A stretch of DNA of 64,000 nt, from NCBI GenBank assembly GCA_963565915.1, contig OY751485.1:3968001-4032000 (forward strand), in the 5' to 3' direction. The translations under genes and the position numbers were made by a program. This document shows positions 30,111-41,636 of the stretch, piece by piece. Origin of the DNA: Entoloma clypeatum (Eukaryota; Basidiomycota; Agaricomycetes; Agaricales; Entolomataceae). Position 1 is the first letter of the stretch. Each line of letters opens with the position of its first letter. Below the pieces are notes generated by a model. It did no database searches. It saw only the letters and a list, made by a program, of their open reading frames with translations, and was not told where the DNA came from.

Positions 30111-30434
30111 ATTGGCTTTAAGCCCCTACTGTACATTCTCATACCATAGTCCACTTTTGCCTATGAAAACACTTGACACCTCACATCCCACTCTGTCACA
30201 CCCATATAAATCTCCTCGGCCTGCTACCACATATATTCAAGCTGTTTGAGTTAAATATCTAGCTTATATTAAAATTAATATGTATTACCATTACTGTTGT
30301 CAATCTGAACAGGTACCTGCTGTGGCTGTCACGCAAGTTCAGCCCATTATTTACACCAAACAAATCAGACCAGCCCTAAAGAAACCCCATCCACCAGAAA
30401 AGGTGGTCATTCTGCCCTTCAACACCTCTTTGAC

Positions 30435-31364
30435 ATGCGTGTATTTGCTGTTTTTGCTGTTTTTGCTTTCAGCATATCTCTAGCCATCACATTCAACAAA
30501 CCCTACTCTTCCCAAACCCAAGATGTGAAGACAAGACAAGTCCCCAGGAACTCTGAGAAAACCAGCCTTCAAGGAGGCCTCCCATCTTTTCTGGATGGTT
30601 TCCTCTCTCAAGCTCATCTTGTAGAGCCTCTCCAAGGTGGTTTTACAATCTTCTCAAGGTGTAATCTAGCTAATATACAACTCCTAATTTCAGGACCTGA
30701 GAGCCATTCAGCAATTTCTGACCATGAGAGCCATTTGGCAATTCATAAAAATGAGAGCCGTTTGGCAATTTCAGAATATGAGAGCCATTTGGCAATTTCA
30801 GAATATAAGAGCCCTTGGGCAATTTCAGAAAATAAACAGATTCAGATCCTGGACTGTCTTCCAAACTTTGTTGAAGGGGGTCCTCTTTCAACTTTTCTAG
30901 TCTATGGAAGCTCTAGGTTTTCAATACAGAATAACAGTTCCCCACCCAGAAAGGCTGAGGTTCACCTTGACTGGAATGACTCTAAAAGCAGGAAAACTAT
31001 TGAATCAAGACCCAGACTGACTAAATCCCCCCCAACTCAGGAAAGAGCCTATTTGCATTTATCTTGGGGTATGGTATGTGCTGCCCTACACTACAGTTTC
31101 CTAAGCAAACTAGTTCAGATCAGGATGAACAAAAGTTTCATGCGGAAACATGATTTCATTAGGTTGTTATTGGACTATAAAGGCCTCCAATTGCAGTGGA
31201 TTCCTATTCAGTCTAACTCAGCAATGTTGGCTCTCTTTATATATAGTGCTTCTTTAACATATCTCTTATGCAGCATTGCTGGCTACTTTGGTTTCAAGCC
31301 CACAAAGCCTACCAATTATTCTAATTTGTCCCAATCATTCACCACAGCTGCTTTTACTGTATAG
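30435..31364 (+). pseudogene. duplicated unknown block, copy 2, with a 309-residue open frame
   Basis: The frame starts at a true ATG and begins with a hydrophobic, signal-peptide-like stretch (MRVFAVFAVFAFSISLAI). A 27-bp tandem repeat is then read in phase as nonapeptides (ESHLAISEY type, residues about 90-135). It continues into the block shared with 20126-20680 (CLPNFVEGGPLSTFLVYGSS ... SASLTYLLCSIAG). It ends at 31364, while the block continues in another frame to about 31830. Whether the signal-like start belongs to the gene or is chance is open. No domain was recognised. Confidence 0.4.
30703..30840 (+). repeat. 27-bp tandem repeat, copy 2
   Basis: About five units of 'tgagagccatttggcaattt'. 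The period is a multiple of three, so a reading frame stays open through it. Confidence 0.8.
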
Positions 31365-31618
31365 TTCAGGCTCTCTTTCCAATTCCCTGGAAGGTGTTGA
31401 AAAAAGGTTCTCTCTGTCTGTCTGGGTGGTGGCCAAGGTCCACTTGAGCTCTCATATCATCAATTGCAGCCTTACAAATTATGGCCTCTTGACCCAAAAG
31501 CTGATGTGGATTCAAATTATTCATTTGAGAAGCAGGTGAGCATTGAAGCAGCTGAGAAACTGATTCATAAAGAGCCTGGAAAGTTAGTATGTAAGATGCC
31601 ACTGTCAACCTCTTAGAC

Positions 31619-32775
31619 TTGACTCAGGCAAAAAATATCACTCAGAATCATAACATTCCCACATCAAGTACTCAGGCTTCTCTCAACTCCTTGAAAACTG
31701 TGATCAAAGAACATAAATACAGTGAACTTTGTTATGACAATGTTTTTGTTTTTAAAAAAACCCTTTGTAAGAAAGAAAGAAAAATTCTGGCCAATAAAAA
31801 GAGCTATCTGAATCGACAAAGTCAACCTTTCAGACAGACCCAACATACTGACTGCCAGAAACAAAACAAGGACTGGAAAGCCAGTCAATCAGATGATAGG
31901 CCTGCTTTTTCTCCAGCACCACCTTCAAAGGAGCTTTTAGAGAATGTGATCCGAAACTTCTGTTCTGCCACTTCTGCTGACCAGTTTGTGGAAGCTGGAT
32001 GTGCAGTATGTGGTCAACTTCATAATATAACTGACATGATCCTCCTTTCAAAGGCAAATGTTAATTTCAGCCCATTGGGTGTCAGTGGAGTCACTCAGAA
32101 AGAAAGAACCCATGTAGATGAAGAGATCCAAGAGTTAAAAGGGCCTGTATTAGATGGTGACTGTTAAAATATCTGCAGTGAATGTGAGAGTTATCTTAAA
32201 AGAAGAAAAATTCCTCTTTTTCCTTGGCTAATGGTCTCTGACTAGAAAAAATCCCTAAAGAGTTGCAAGACTTGTTGTATGTTGAAAAAATGCTTATTGC
32301 CAAGGTTTGCCATAACCAATAAGAATCAAATCATCTGGTAGATATAAAATAAGGGCAAATGCTATTGTATTTCAGAATCCTGTGCCTAAAATCTATAACA
32401 TCCTGTCTCCTGCTAGAGCAGACATGGATCAAGTCCTGGCCTGTATGTTTACTGGACCCTGTAAACCCACTAAGCAAGACTTGGAAAGAACCCCTATTCT
32501 TGTTAGGAGAAATAAAGTAGCAAAGGCCCTGAACTGGTTGACTTTGAATCATTCTGACTATCATGACATTATTATTTCTCAAGACAATTTGGATCAATAT
32601 CCTGAAGAAGGCATATCAGTTTCAATCAATAGTCGGCTATCAATTCCGAATAAGGAAAAAGAGGAAACCAGCATACATGATACTGAAGGTGATGATGGTA
32701 TTGAAGATGGTGACTGTCCCTTTGTAGTTCATGGCTTATCTGGAGATGAATACACTGCCATGACTACTGAGACAC
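31619..32775 (+). pseudogene. Helitron N-terminal region (DUF6570-like), truncated
   Basis: The plus-strand pieces read RNFCSATSADQFVEAGCAVC and GQLHNITDMI (31950-32035), then CSECESYLKRRKIPLF (32165-32215), VEKMLIAK (32283), PVPKIYNILSPARADMDQVL (32379), MFTGPCKPTKQDLERTPILV, and ALNWLTLNHSDYHDIIISQD (32530-32585). They end in the acidic GIEDGDCPFVVHGLSGDEYT (32699-32755). This order matches the region N-terminal to the Helitron replication domain in basidiomycete Helitrons (CxxC motif, 'KALEWLKLNHSDY', 'DGDCPF.VHGL'). Several stops interrupt it. It is cut at about 32775 by LTR-element sequence; the Rep domain is missing. The distal part resumes at 33991. Confidence 0.75.
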
Positions 32776-33588
32776 AGCCGGAGCTTCTGCCATGTTTAGA
32801 GTCTGCGGAGGAGAAGAGGAGTCGGGTTGTTGGGATGAAGATGGGGTTCGGGATACAGGTAAGGATTGAAAATGAGTCCCTGTTCTAGGCGTCTGTTCGA
32901 TGTCTGACTGCGCAGAGTCAAAAGTAAATTCGTCAGGGGACTCGTCGGCGGAATCGGTGGCAAAACGTTCAGAGTATTTCCTCTGTAAATCTCTAAGGAA
33001 TCTCTGTTCCTGCACGTCTGTTGGTCTCGAGAAGGGGTCAAGTCTCTCGTTTCGTGCCCAGCGGTTGTACTCGGTCTGTTGTTCTTCGGTGGTGAAGTGG
33101 GCATAGATCTGCTGCTTCGAGTAAGACATGATGATGCAGCTCTGGGACGTCTCGATGTGAGCATCCTAATCAATCTTCTGATAACGGTTGTCTGGACACC
33201 GATAAACTCTCTGATCTCTGTGATCTGACCTGTCTGAGGTCCTTCTTGAACGCGAAAGCTTTCAAGTTTGTTCTGTCGGGCGTTGTAACGCGTGATCTGT
33301 CTGGTGTTGCCGAGCAAGATGGATCCTCTCTGTTATCTCGCCGTGGGGGCGATGCTCGTCGTTGTCTAGTTCTTCGTCAAGCACCTGCTGTAGGATGCGA
33401 TGGATCTCCGATTCGATGTACTGCTGGATGAGTGTAAAATGGATACTGTCTCAAGGACTTAGCTCCTCCTGTCGGGCTTCTGGCGTGCTGAATGGGTTAC
33501 TGGTGAAGTCTTCAAAGAAGCGCGACGTCTTGACTCGTCTGGTAGTTGCTCTCTTCGCTCTGGGCAAACCTAATGAGATTTAGCAACT
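32776..33588 (-). pseudogene. 5' end of an LTR retrotransposon: gag start (truncated)
   Basis: Downstream of the minus-strand LTR, the internal sequence contains frames such as MSYSKQQIYAHFTTEEQQTE ... QEQRFLRDLQRKYSERFATD (33129-32776) and an upstream Arg/Pro/Ser-rich part. The position right after a 5' LTR indicates a gag. I see no zinc knuckle and no pol; the element is cut at the Helitron junction. The polar, acidic protein has no recognised domain. Confidence 0.5.
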
Positions 33589-33990
33589 TGTTATGCTTAA
33601 CAAACCGTTCCAAGGTTCGGGCAGAGTATGCAGGAAAGTGGAAAGGCGAAGAGCAAAGTGATTGCTAAATCTAAGGAATCTACTATAGTACAAGAGGTTT
33701 ATATAGGTACTGACTATAGGCGGTAGCGGATGAGTCAGTACTGCGGAAGGCAGTGCGCATGAGTAAGGCAACTGCAGAAGGCTATGTACAGTGAGTAAGC
33801 TGACTGCGGAAAGCAAGTCAGCGCGGGAGCAAAGTATACTAAAGGGGATGATGAAGTAATGTAATGAGTCAGACTGGAAATCGAAGGTTGCGAAAGTAGA
33901 CATTAGACATAGTAAGTTCGTAAGAGGGCGCCGAGTCGGGCTGATAAGTAAAAGATATGACGTGGTCCTCATACCGTAGAGTCCGTAACA
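33589..33990 (-). mobile_element. 5' LTR of the truncated element (family of 9332 and 57980)
   Basis: On the minus strand it reads TGTTACGGACTCTACGGTA ... TTAAGCATAACA, 402 bp, with the same tatataaacctcttgtact core as the copies at 9.3 and 58 kb. Only here is the 5' side of the family preserved. Helitron sequence resumes directly at 33991. Confidence 0.85.
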
Positions 33991-34345
33991 CTTTCTGGGT
34001 GGACTTCTACCAAGAAGAGATCAGGGTGATCTGGAATACTATTATTCCACAATGCTCACACTATTCAAGCCATGGCGGTCTGACAGAGATTTAAAGACAG
34101 AAGATCAAACATGGTATCAGGCATTTGATGTCAATAATTTTACAGACCAACAAAAAGATATTATGAATAATTTTCATGCAAGATATGAATGTAATGATGC
34201 TCGTGATGGCCATTATAATCAACAAAAATCCAATAAAAAAGGTGGAATGCATGCACCATTCATGAATGAGAATGACAGTACAGAATTTGATTCTGACATT
34301 GCACTCAGATATGATGGTGAAATGAATGATGCTCAGGATTTGGAT
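33991..34345 (+). pseudogene. Helitron, region between Rep and helicase domains
   Basis: The frame reads FLGGLLPRRDQGDLEYYYST, MLTLFKPWRSDRDLKTEDQT and NNFHARYECNDARDGHYNQQ, ending at MNDAQDLD. In basidiomycete Helitrons the string '(Y)CTMLTLFKPWR.G.DLK ... F..RYEC.DARDD' precedes the PIF1-type helicase. It continues the fragment at 31619-32775, with the Rep domain and adjacent parts deleted. At about 34345 it fuses to gene U sequence. Confidence 0.75.
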
Positions 34346-34640
34346 TGAAATGGAAGACTTTCTGGTCAGCTTGGAAGGCAGCAGCGGTCAAGATGAGGCC
34401 GCTCTTTGGCAAGCCTGGGCAGCGGGCAGGCCAGCCCATTCTAAACTCAGATTCCCCCTTTTCGTGGCGCTAACTTGTTCGCCAATTCTTTTGCTTCTCA
34501 CAATGGAGATTGGAGGGACTGGCATCCAGAATCTTTTATCAGTAAGTTTGCAAGTCCAACAAGCTTGGCCTGGCTAATCCACCTCCTCAGATATGGCAAA
34601 CAATTGGGGGTCTGGCACGTCCGCCACTCTTGGCGCAATT
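34343..34640 (+). pseudogene. unknown gene U, fragment C fused to the Helitron relic
   Basis: Bases 34343-34404 are the exact reverse complement of about 23931-23992 (copy B), starting within the inferred intron. It then continues where copy B is cut: GQDEAALWQAWAAGRPAH, then ASHNGDWRDWHPESF and LAWLIHLLRYGKQ in a second frame. It gives the next exon of gene U. Position at a Helitron break may reflect gene-fragment capture or a chance deletion junction. Confidence 0.5.
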
Positions 34641-35465
34641 CGAGAAACACCTTTTGGAGGTTATTTGGAAGGGAAGCCAAGATACATCTCTCGACTATCA
34701 AACAGAGTTGATTGATGCTCTGGAAGGCGCTCTTCCAACGTTGGAGTTCACAATAAATGCGAGCATATCAGGAACGACAGGGTATGCCCCATTCGAGTTA
34801 AATGGAGGACATATGCCCTCTATGTTAAAAGAGATACGGTTGGATGAGGCTATCCCAAAGGGTATCAGGGACTTTGCACTCCAGGCTCTACAAAACCTGG
34901 CAGACGTGCACAACACAATTACAGTATAGAATCACGAGCTTTTCAGGCAAAATACGCGAACGAGAGGCATACAGCAGAGCTGGAACTACAAGTAGACGAC
35001 CTCGTCTACTTATCAACAAAAAATTTGAATGTTCCGAAAGGTAGGGCAAGAAAACTTTGCCCTAAGTATGTAGGTCCCTATAAGATACTGAGATCAAGGC
35101 CAGAGACCTCAACGTACGTGTTGGAACTCCCGGTTGCGCTCCAGGAACGTCGGATACATCCAACATTTCATGTGTCTCTTTTGCGACCATATGAGGCATT
35201 GAATGATGCCTTATTCCCTAACAGGGTTCATCCAGAGCCCTATGACTTTGGTGCGCCTGACGACGCCAAGTGGTTCGCAGAGGAACTGTTGGGCCATTGG
35301 TAGAATAGTGGGAACCTTGAGTTTGAGGTTTGATGGAGTCTAGGTGACACAACATGGGAGCTGCAGTCGTCATGCAAGGACTTGGCAGCCCTTGACCGAT
35401 ATCTGGAACTGCAGGGCATCTGCCGCCCTGCTCAACTGTCCAAGCGACAGTGAAGAGGATGATTG
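34641..35465 (+). pseudogene. Ty3/gypsy integrase C-terminal part
   Basis: The first frame (34680-34929) has TLEFTINASISGTTGYAPFE and LNGGHMPSM, the region just after the catalytic Glu of gypsy integrases. After a frameshift near 34915 the second (35025-35303) reads RARKLCPKYVGPYKILRSRP (GPY/F motif) and RRIHPTFHVSLLRPYE. After a stop at 35303 a chromodomain-like tail (EFEV, stop, WSLGDTTWEL ... LDRYLELQGI) runs to about 35455. The upstream pol is missing. It appears to be the 3' end of a third gypsy lineage, unlike the ones at 2.9, 12.4 and 43.7 kb. Confidence 0.8.
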
Positions 35466-35499
35466 GCATCCTCTAGTGATAATCGTCGGACCGTGGGAG

Positions 35500-36187
35500 T
35501 GTTGAAGGGGTCACGTGTGTTGCAGCGACCTTGGGAAATTTTTCCCTTCTTACTTCCGCAATTCACACTGCTTCAACATGCTGCACAGCGACAACAAAGC
35601 CACAATTAGCGGTGCCCAGGGGCACCACTCAAACTGTCCACAGGGTCCTCAGAACTGCAGGGGAAGGGGGGGAAGAGGCACACAGAGAGTGCCTCATAAC
35701 TGTTACACTTTTTCACCCTCTTCCTACGCACCTTCACACGACCCTTCAACCCTTGATCCCCATCACACCCCGTTTCACTTAACTCCAACAACCCTGGGAC
35801 ATGTGTCCCCTCTATCAGCGCTATGACTCACACTGACTCGGACTATTCCCCTTTTAGATACATTTTCACTCGTTATCTATGACTCACGGCCTTGCGGCCT
35901 TATCTCTGACTCTTATGCCACAGCCCCTTGAAACATCTATCTAACCAATAGCTTATTTAGCTCCTGCGCAGCACTTACTTATTTATAGCTATAGGATAAT
36001 GTATATAAGACCTGTAACCTTAGAGTAGAGGTCCTCAGCTTGACCTAGGCAAACAACGCTTACTTGTCTATTACTTCGAACGCTCTCTAACTAAGTGCCT
36101 TGCAAGGACTTAGCTCTGCTTGACCCGAACCGAGTCGTCCTTCTGAGGAACTCGCTGATTGACCAAGTCGACCTATTGAGGGACTTG
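35500..36187 (+). mobile_element. probable LTR following the gypsy 3' end
   Basis: It starts TGTTGAAGGGG after a purine-rich ggaccgtgggag, in the position expected for a 3' LTR. A TATA-like gtatataagacc at 35999 is followed by a probable U5. No second copy is in the window, so the end is uncertain; a tggaaccagttcgaaccc string at about 36190 might be a primer-binding region. Confidence 0.45.
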
Positions 36188-36189
36188 TT

Positions 36190-37570
36190 GTGGAACCAGT
36201 TCGAACCCACGTGATCCGATCTGTTGAACTTGTTGTTGTAGGCTATCGCCGTAATAATAACCCCTCCTGGATATCACAACCAACAATGGGGCAGCCGCTG
36301 CCGCAGACACAGTATGCGCAGTTTGCGCAATACCCTAGGGGACATGTAGAGTATCCCCAGAATGTGCAGGCCCATCAGGGGCCGACGACATATCAGGGTG
36401 GATTTCAAAATCCACCCACGCAGTCATGGGCCCTCCCAGTGCCCTCCCCTCCACAAGTGGGAGGATCCTGGGTGGATCAGATGGAACTGGACTATGAAGG
36501 TCCAGCACCATGATGTGATGCGAGCGTGTCGGACTGCAGGGAGGACAATGCATCCTCCAGAAGCAAGGGGAAACAGAAGGCGACTGCGGTGGAGCTTGCT
36601 CAGAGCAAGCTCGAGGAAGGTGGAGACTTCCAGCAGGAGCTCTTAGGCCTTTTACATTGTGAAGGGATCGGGCTAGAAGTGGCCCAAGACGCGATCTCAA
36701 ACAAGTCGGCGGTCCTGACAATCCGCCGGCTCGCAGCGGCGGTTGGAGACCTCCGCCCAGAGGTTGGACAGGCAAACAACGCCCATCGACAAGCAGAAAA
36801 CGACCTTGTTATGGCAAGACAGAAGCGACCCGCTTCCCCTCAGTCCCCTCCACAAGATGAGGACGTGCGCCATCCCTGGAAGGTGCAGAGTCAGGGAGGG
36901 TTCTCTACAGAACCCTTGTCATCTTGCACTAGGGAACGAGAGGGTCCATTGGCAGGACCCTTGGCCTCGGTCTCATCCTTGGGACCGGCTTCAGCTCACC
37001 CTTCTAGGGATTCCTCAGAATCTCAACTGGCAAAACCGTTACTGGTCAGAGAGCAAGGAATACCCCGGGGAGGTGAAGGGAGATCTGGGGGTCATCATGG
37101 ACCCCCACAAGCCAAAAGGGTCATTCAAGGTTCCAAGGGCGCCGGAAGGCGCAAGCACCCCAGAGGTGATGCGGTGGAACATATCGTTCCACCCCCACAT
37201 GTCCCAGGAGAGCCCCGGCTCCTGTCGGGAGTGGATATGAAGTGGCCAAAGGTGGACAATGCAGTCCACCCATTGATGTTGGACGACCATCCACAAGCCC
37301 CAGCCTCTGACTTGTCAGACGACTATGAGGACAAGGAGCCATCCCTTACCAATGACCTGGAGGACATGGAGGAGGACGAGACAACTGAGGTGCAAGAAGT
37401 GCGCCTCCTCAAGAATCAAGAGGTTTGGTCTCGCATGGCCGAACAGGATGAAAAGGCGGCTAAGGAAGCTGCCAAGCGAGAACATCGCAGGCCTGGACAT
37501 ATTCCTGACCTGCTGGGTGTCATCATCGTTGGCGGCAGCAATTATAAGGAACATGACAATGCATTCTGGG
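36190..37570 (+). pseudogene. unknown agaricomycete gene V, 5' part (possibly LTR-element gag)
   Basis: The first frame (36190-36513) is Pro/Gln-rich (MGQPLPQTQYAQFAQYPRG; VGGSWVDQMELDYEG). After a one-base shift the main frame (36526-37570) continues with SSRSKGKQKATAVELAQSK, a helical LTIRRLAAAVGDLRPEVGQA, a long polar region, and an acidic-basic coiled-coil end (DLEDMEEDETTEVQEV; EKAAKEAAKREH). It is cut at 37570 by a TIR element, and the 3' part is at 40130-41636. Its start lies just downstream of an LTR, so it may be a gag. I do not recognise a domain. Confidence 0.45.
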
Positions 37571-40121
37571 TAGTGTTCAAAAGTTTGGTTTGGTTTGGTT
37601 AATTGACCCCAAATCCATTAACCTAAACCTTAACTGGTTAAGAAATTTTCAAAAAAAAATCTAAACCAGACCAAACCATCATTAACCAGTTAATTTTTCA
37701 TTGGTTTGGTTAATTTGTTGGTTAAACTCAGTTAAACCATACAAATATCACAAATTGTCCACCAGAGCCATGTTACTTAGTTAATTTGCTGTTGATATAG
37801 GTTCACACATGATTAAACCATCCAAACACATGAGTTTTGGCATGTGTGCCCTCATTGCAGAGTCAGCAATGGGTGGATGCGTTGTTTCAATGTTGGATGA
37901 CACGCATCATGTGCGCATCAAATGTGTCAAATACATGTAAACAAATCCCCAAAAACATCGCACATCTGCTTATTATGTCCACACAGAAACAAGTAAGGGT
38001 TTCTACTATATCAATCAGGCAGGAGGGGACTATATATCATCAAGTATGTATTTATTTTGTGAAACTTTGCCATGGACTTTAAGTTATAGAGGTGCCGTGC
38101 TCTGACCAAATAATAGTAAACAATGTGCAAAATGCATCGCGCAGGCGCGCATGGTGTCTTCCTCATAGTCTAATAATAGTTTGATGTGATAGAACTATAT
38201 ATGGGATATGTATTAACCTTCTGACACACTGTGTATAATTTTTAGAAGTCTAGATAAGATAGAAATAATGAAATATGCAGATTTCAGAAAAAGTGTCATA
38301 TCTCCCTAATGAATGAACCAAATTTGAAAAACAAATGTGCTGTAAGATCATCTAAATGTGGAGGATCCAAAGCTGAAATAAAAAAATTTGGTCAAATTTT
38401 TGATCTATTTTACTCATATTCATCTTATGAAGTCCTTGAATTTTATTTGAATGGTCTCAATAGGTTCACATACAATGGTTCAATAGTATATATATATTAC
38501 AGATAGTTGAAAGTGGTTGTGGAAAGGAGGAAGTAAGAAAATGCTGGTTTTTGTGTTTGAGAAAACCCATGATGCACTGTTGATCATGATTTACAGTGTG
38601 TTTGATGTATCATTTTGGAGTACAGACTTTCTACCATACATAGCTCATGTATCTAACTCTTTAAATACTTACTATTAGCTTCCAAGTATCTCTACATAAC
38701 TTAAGAACCCATTTTTGGTTCTTTTGGTGCCACGGTTTGGACATTGAGGGCGCGATTTTCAACGACGTGTATCACTCGGCATTGACTGCTGAGCACGCTT
38801 GGCAATTGCCAAAAGTCGAACCATAAGTTGACTTCCAAACCTTCCCACACTCTTTATTTCCCCCACCTCCACTCCATCTGGCCACCACTGGCCCCTTCAA
38901 GCGCCCAATGGCCCTCTCTAATGCCCAATGGCCCATCCTCACGCCCAACCCCCCCCCCCTGGCACCCAACAACCCCAACTGATGACCAATGGCCTTCCTT
39001 TGCGCCCAACACCCCGCTCTAGCACCCAACATCCCATCCTCATGCCCAACGGCCCCCACTCACATCCAACGGCCTCCCTTCACACCCAATAGCCTCCCTT
39101 CATGCCCAACGACACCCACTCGCCCCAACACCCTCCCTTTGCCCCCAACGGCCCCCTCAAGTGCCCAACACCCCCCTCTAGCGCACAACGTCCCGTCCTC
39201 GTGCCTAACGGCCCCCACTTGCCCCCAATGGCCCTCTTCATGCCCAACAACCCCTACTGGCATCCAATGGCCTCCTTTCGCCCCCAATGGTGTCCCTCAC
39301 CCATCGCTTGTGCCCAACGACCCCAACTGATGACCAACGGCCTCCCTTCATGCCTAACAGCCCCCACTCATGCCCAACGGCCCACTCTCACGTCCAATGA
39401 CTGCTACTGGCATCCAACGGCCTCCTTTTGCTCCCAATGGCGTCCCTCACCTGTCTCTTGTGCCCGAAAGCTGTCTTTCATGCCCAACCACCTCAACTCA
39501 TGCCCAACAGTCCCCACTCATCCCCAACGCCCATCTCTCGTGCCGAACAGCCCCCCAACTCACGTCCAATGACCTGCACTCAAACGCCCAACAATGTCAC
39601 TCGCGCCCAACGCCCAATGCCGTCCACACATGTCCAATTGCCCCTCTCTCCTGTCCAACAGGACCTGCAGCTGCGTCCAATGGCCTCACTCATACTCAAT
39701 GCCGTCCATGCGTGCGTGAATCATGGGGCTGGGGAGTGGGACAGACATGGGTTTTTTTTTTTGTATTTACTGTAGTTAGACCAGTCTTGTTCTATAATTT
39801 AAGATTGGCGAGACTAGTGGGACCAGTCTCCCATTGGTCTTGTCTTATTTTCTGTCATTTCCATATGAGTGAGAGAGTAGTTTCCATAGACTGACTTCTA
39901 TATCAATAGCTCAGATGACCTCTTGCTTTGTCTCAAGGTTACTGGTTTAGACCGGTTTAAACCGGTTAAACCTGGTTAATTTTTTTTTCCAAAGTGATTA
40001 ACTTAAACCAGTGGTATGTCTGAATCTCATTAACTCAAACCAGTTGGTTAACCAAACCACTGGTTTGGTTTGGTCTGGTTAGTGGTTAATTTTGTTTTTT
40101 AAACTGGACTTTCAAACACTA
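37571..40121. mobile_element. TIR element of the TAGTGTT family (copy 1)
   Basis: It runs tagtgttcaaaagtttgg ... ctttcaaacacta, 2,551 bp, with AT-rich inverted subterminal regions dense in 'ggtttggtt/aaccaaacc'. Flanking octamers attctggg and gttccggg (6 of 8 alike) suggest an 8-bp target duplication, as in hAT elements. Internal sequence from 37850 to 38880 is shared, inverted, with 56600-57420 of copy 2, and both enclose the same minisatellite. No transposase was found. It splits gene V. Confidence 0.75.
38880..39715 (+). repeat. minisatellite, about 40 units of 'ctcatgcccaacggcc'
   Basis: Imperfect 20-22-bp units are tandem over about 835 bp. Long open frames through it (MPNDPYWHP and similar) are an effect of the unit. 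It lies inside the TIR element. Confidence 0.9.
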
Positions 40122-40129
40122 GTTCCGGG

Positions 40130-41636
40130 AAATGGTCTCAAACTGATACTTCGTGTCGAGGCACATGAATATTGTGTTCAGAGGGCGGCATGTGATGGCC
40201 ACCTGTCAGCTTGAATGTGACACTTCTCAGTGTTATTATCTTCTGATCAAGTGGAAGATGCAGAAGAAGGTTCCGTGGGGGTTCCCTATGAACCCCCAAG
40301 AAGTCGACAATCTCATTGGGGTCGTCAACAATAGGTATGTAGGAATGGAGGAATGTGTCCTAGCATACCTTCTGGTCAACAAGTTCCATCAAGTGACATT
40401 CAACGTCGCTGAGGAACAGTGGGATCAAGTGATGTTGTACGTCGCTCGAGACGATGTATTTGAGCAGATACAGTTACCCGTTCCAGGGACCAATCCTCTG
40501 TGGGTTACTCAAGTAATCCCACCAATGGCTGGCGCGATGCGCTTCAGCCGCAAATGGGGAACCAAAGGCTCTGGCCTCAACATGCCTGAGGCCACAATGG
40601 AAATGGCAAAGTTCCTTATTCGCCATGCTCAACCTGGGGGATTGAACCCCATAGTCGGCATTATCTTCAATTACGCCTTCCAAGTAGAAGGGTGTAGCGC
40701 CTTCGGATACGCCTTGGGGAGAATCTTGTCCCCAACCACTGCTCAGGCCCGGCAAGTGTTCATGAGATACTTTGCCACAATAGTGGCCTGGCCTCATCTG
40801 GATGACGAGGCTATCGTACGGTGAAACGAATTTCATCCCACCGAGCCCTTCGTGTCAATCACAGAAGGGCTCCCATTTCTTGTCCGGCAGATGGATGTAC
40901 ACAACCACAACAGCAGAAACATGACAGACAACAATGTTCTTGCCATCATGATCCTGAATGGCATTCTGCCAGAGTGGGTGGGTCATTCATACCCATATGG
41001 TTGGCAGTTCTTGCGCGATCATTTTGCGGCAAGGACGATGTATTCAGAAAACCTCTAATCAACACGGATCATCTGCATCATATTGAGCAGGGAGGGATTC
41101 CACCAGCAATCCCTCAGTGGGGAGGTTGGCGTAGCCCAACCATGAATGATGTGGGTCATGTTTGGACCCTTATTCATGAGGAGGAAAATCGAGTTCCTCC
41201 TGTCTGGAGTTTGAACAGTGATATGTGGCTGTTGTATGGGGAAGAACCCCGATATCACTATGTCGACGGACGAAGCGAGGGATCACAGATGGTCCCTCTG
41301 CAAACCTTGGCAGATAACATATCCGCCTCCATTGGTGCTCTGTCGCTGGCGCTGCTGGCCACCCTGGGGGAGGATTCCAAAATGAGGGACATTGTGCAGG
41401 CCAGGCCTCACAACCTTGAAACGGCCACTGGAGGGTCTAACGACCCTTGCCCTATGCAGGAGTCTAATGACTCCTCAGATCCATTGGCTGCGGATGCCAT
41501 GCTGGTCGATGGAGGGTCTAACGACCCTCACCCAGCGCAGGAGTCTAACGACTCCTTGGGTATTGCGGGGGGTCCTTCTGCATCGGGTGCTGACGACAGT
41601 GGGAGCGCTCTGGGGAACGAGATCCCTCAACCATAG
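40130..41636 (+). pseudogene. unknown gene V, 3' part
   Basis: After the TIR element the frame (from about 40153) reads MNIVFRGRHVMATCQLECD, KVPWGFPMNPQEVDNLIGVV, ECVLAYLLVNKFHQVTF, QPGGLNPIVGIIFNYAFQVE and CSAFGYALGRILSPTTAQAR, with a stop at 40822-40824. A shifted frame continues from 40821 to 41636, ending in a Ser/Asp-rich tail with the near-repeat GGSNDP(C/H)P(M/A)QESNDS. The middle looks globular. I have seen similar uncharacterised proteins in mushrooms but cannot name the family. A frameshift near 40820 and the split make it a pseudogene here. Confidence 0.45.

Noticed and set aside
38880..39715. Long open frames rich in MPN/CPT/AQ in minisatellites (also 42.6-43.6 and 54.7-56.1 kb, up to 471 residues)
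   Set aside because: All frames are open because of the repeat unit; the peptides are the unit read in different phases, with no domain.
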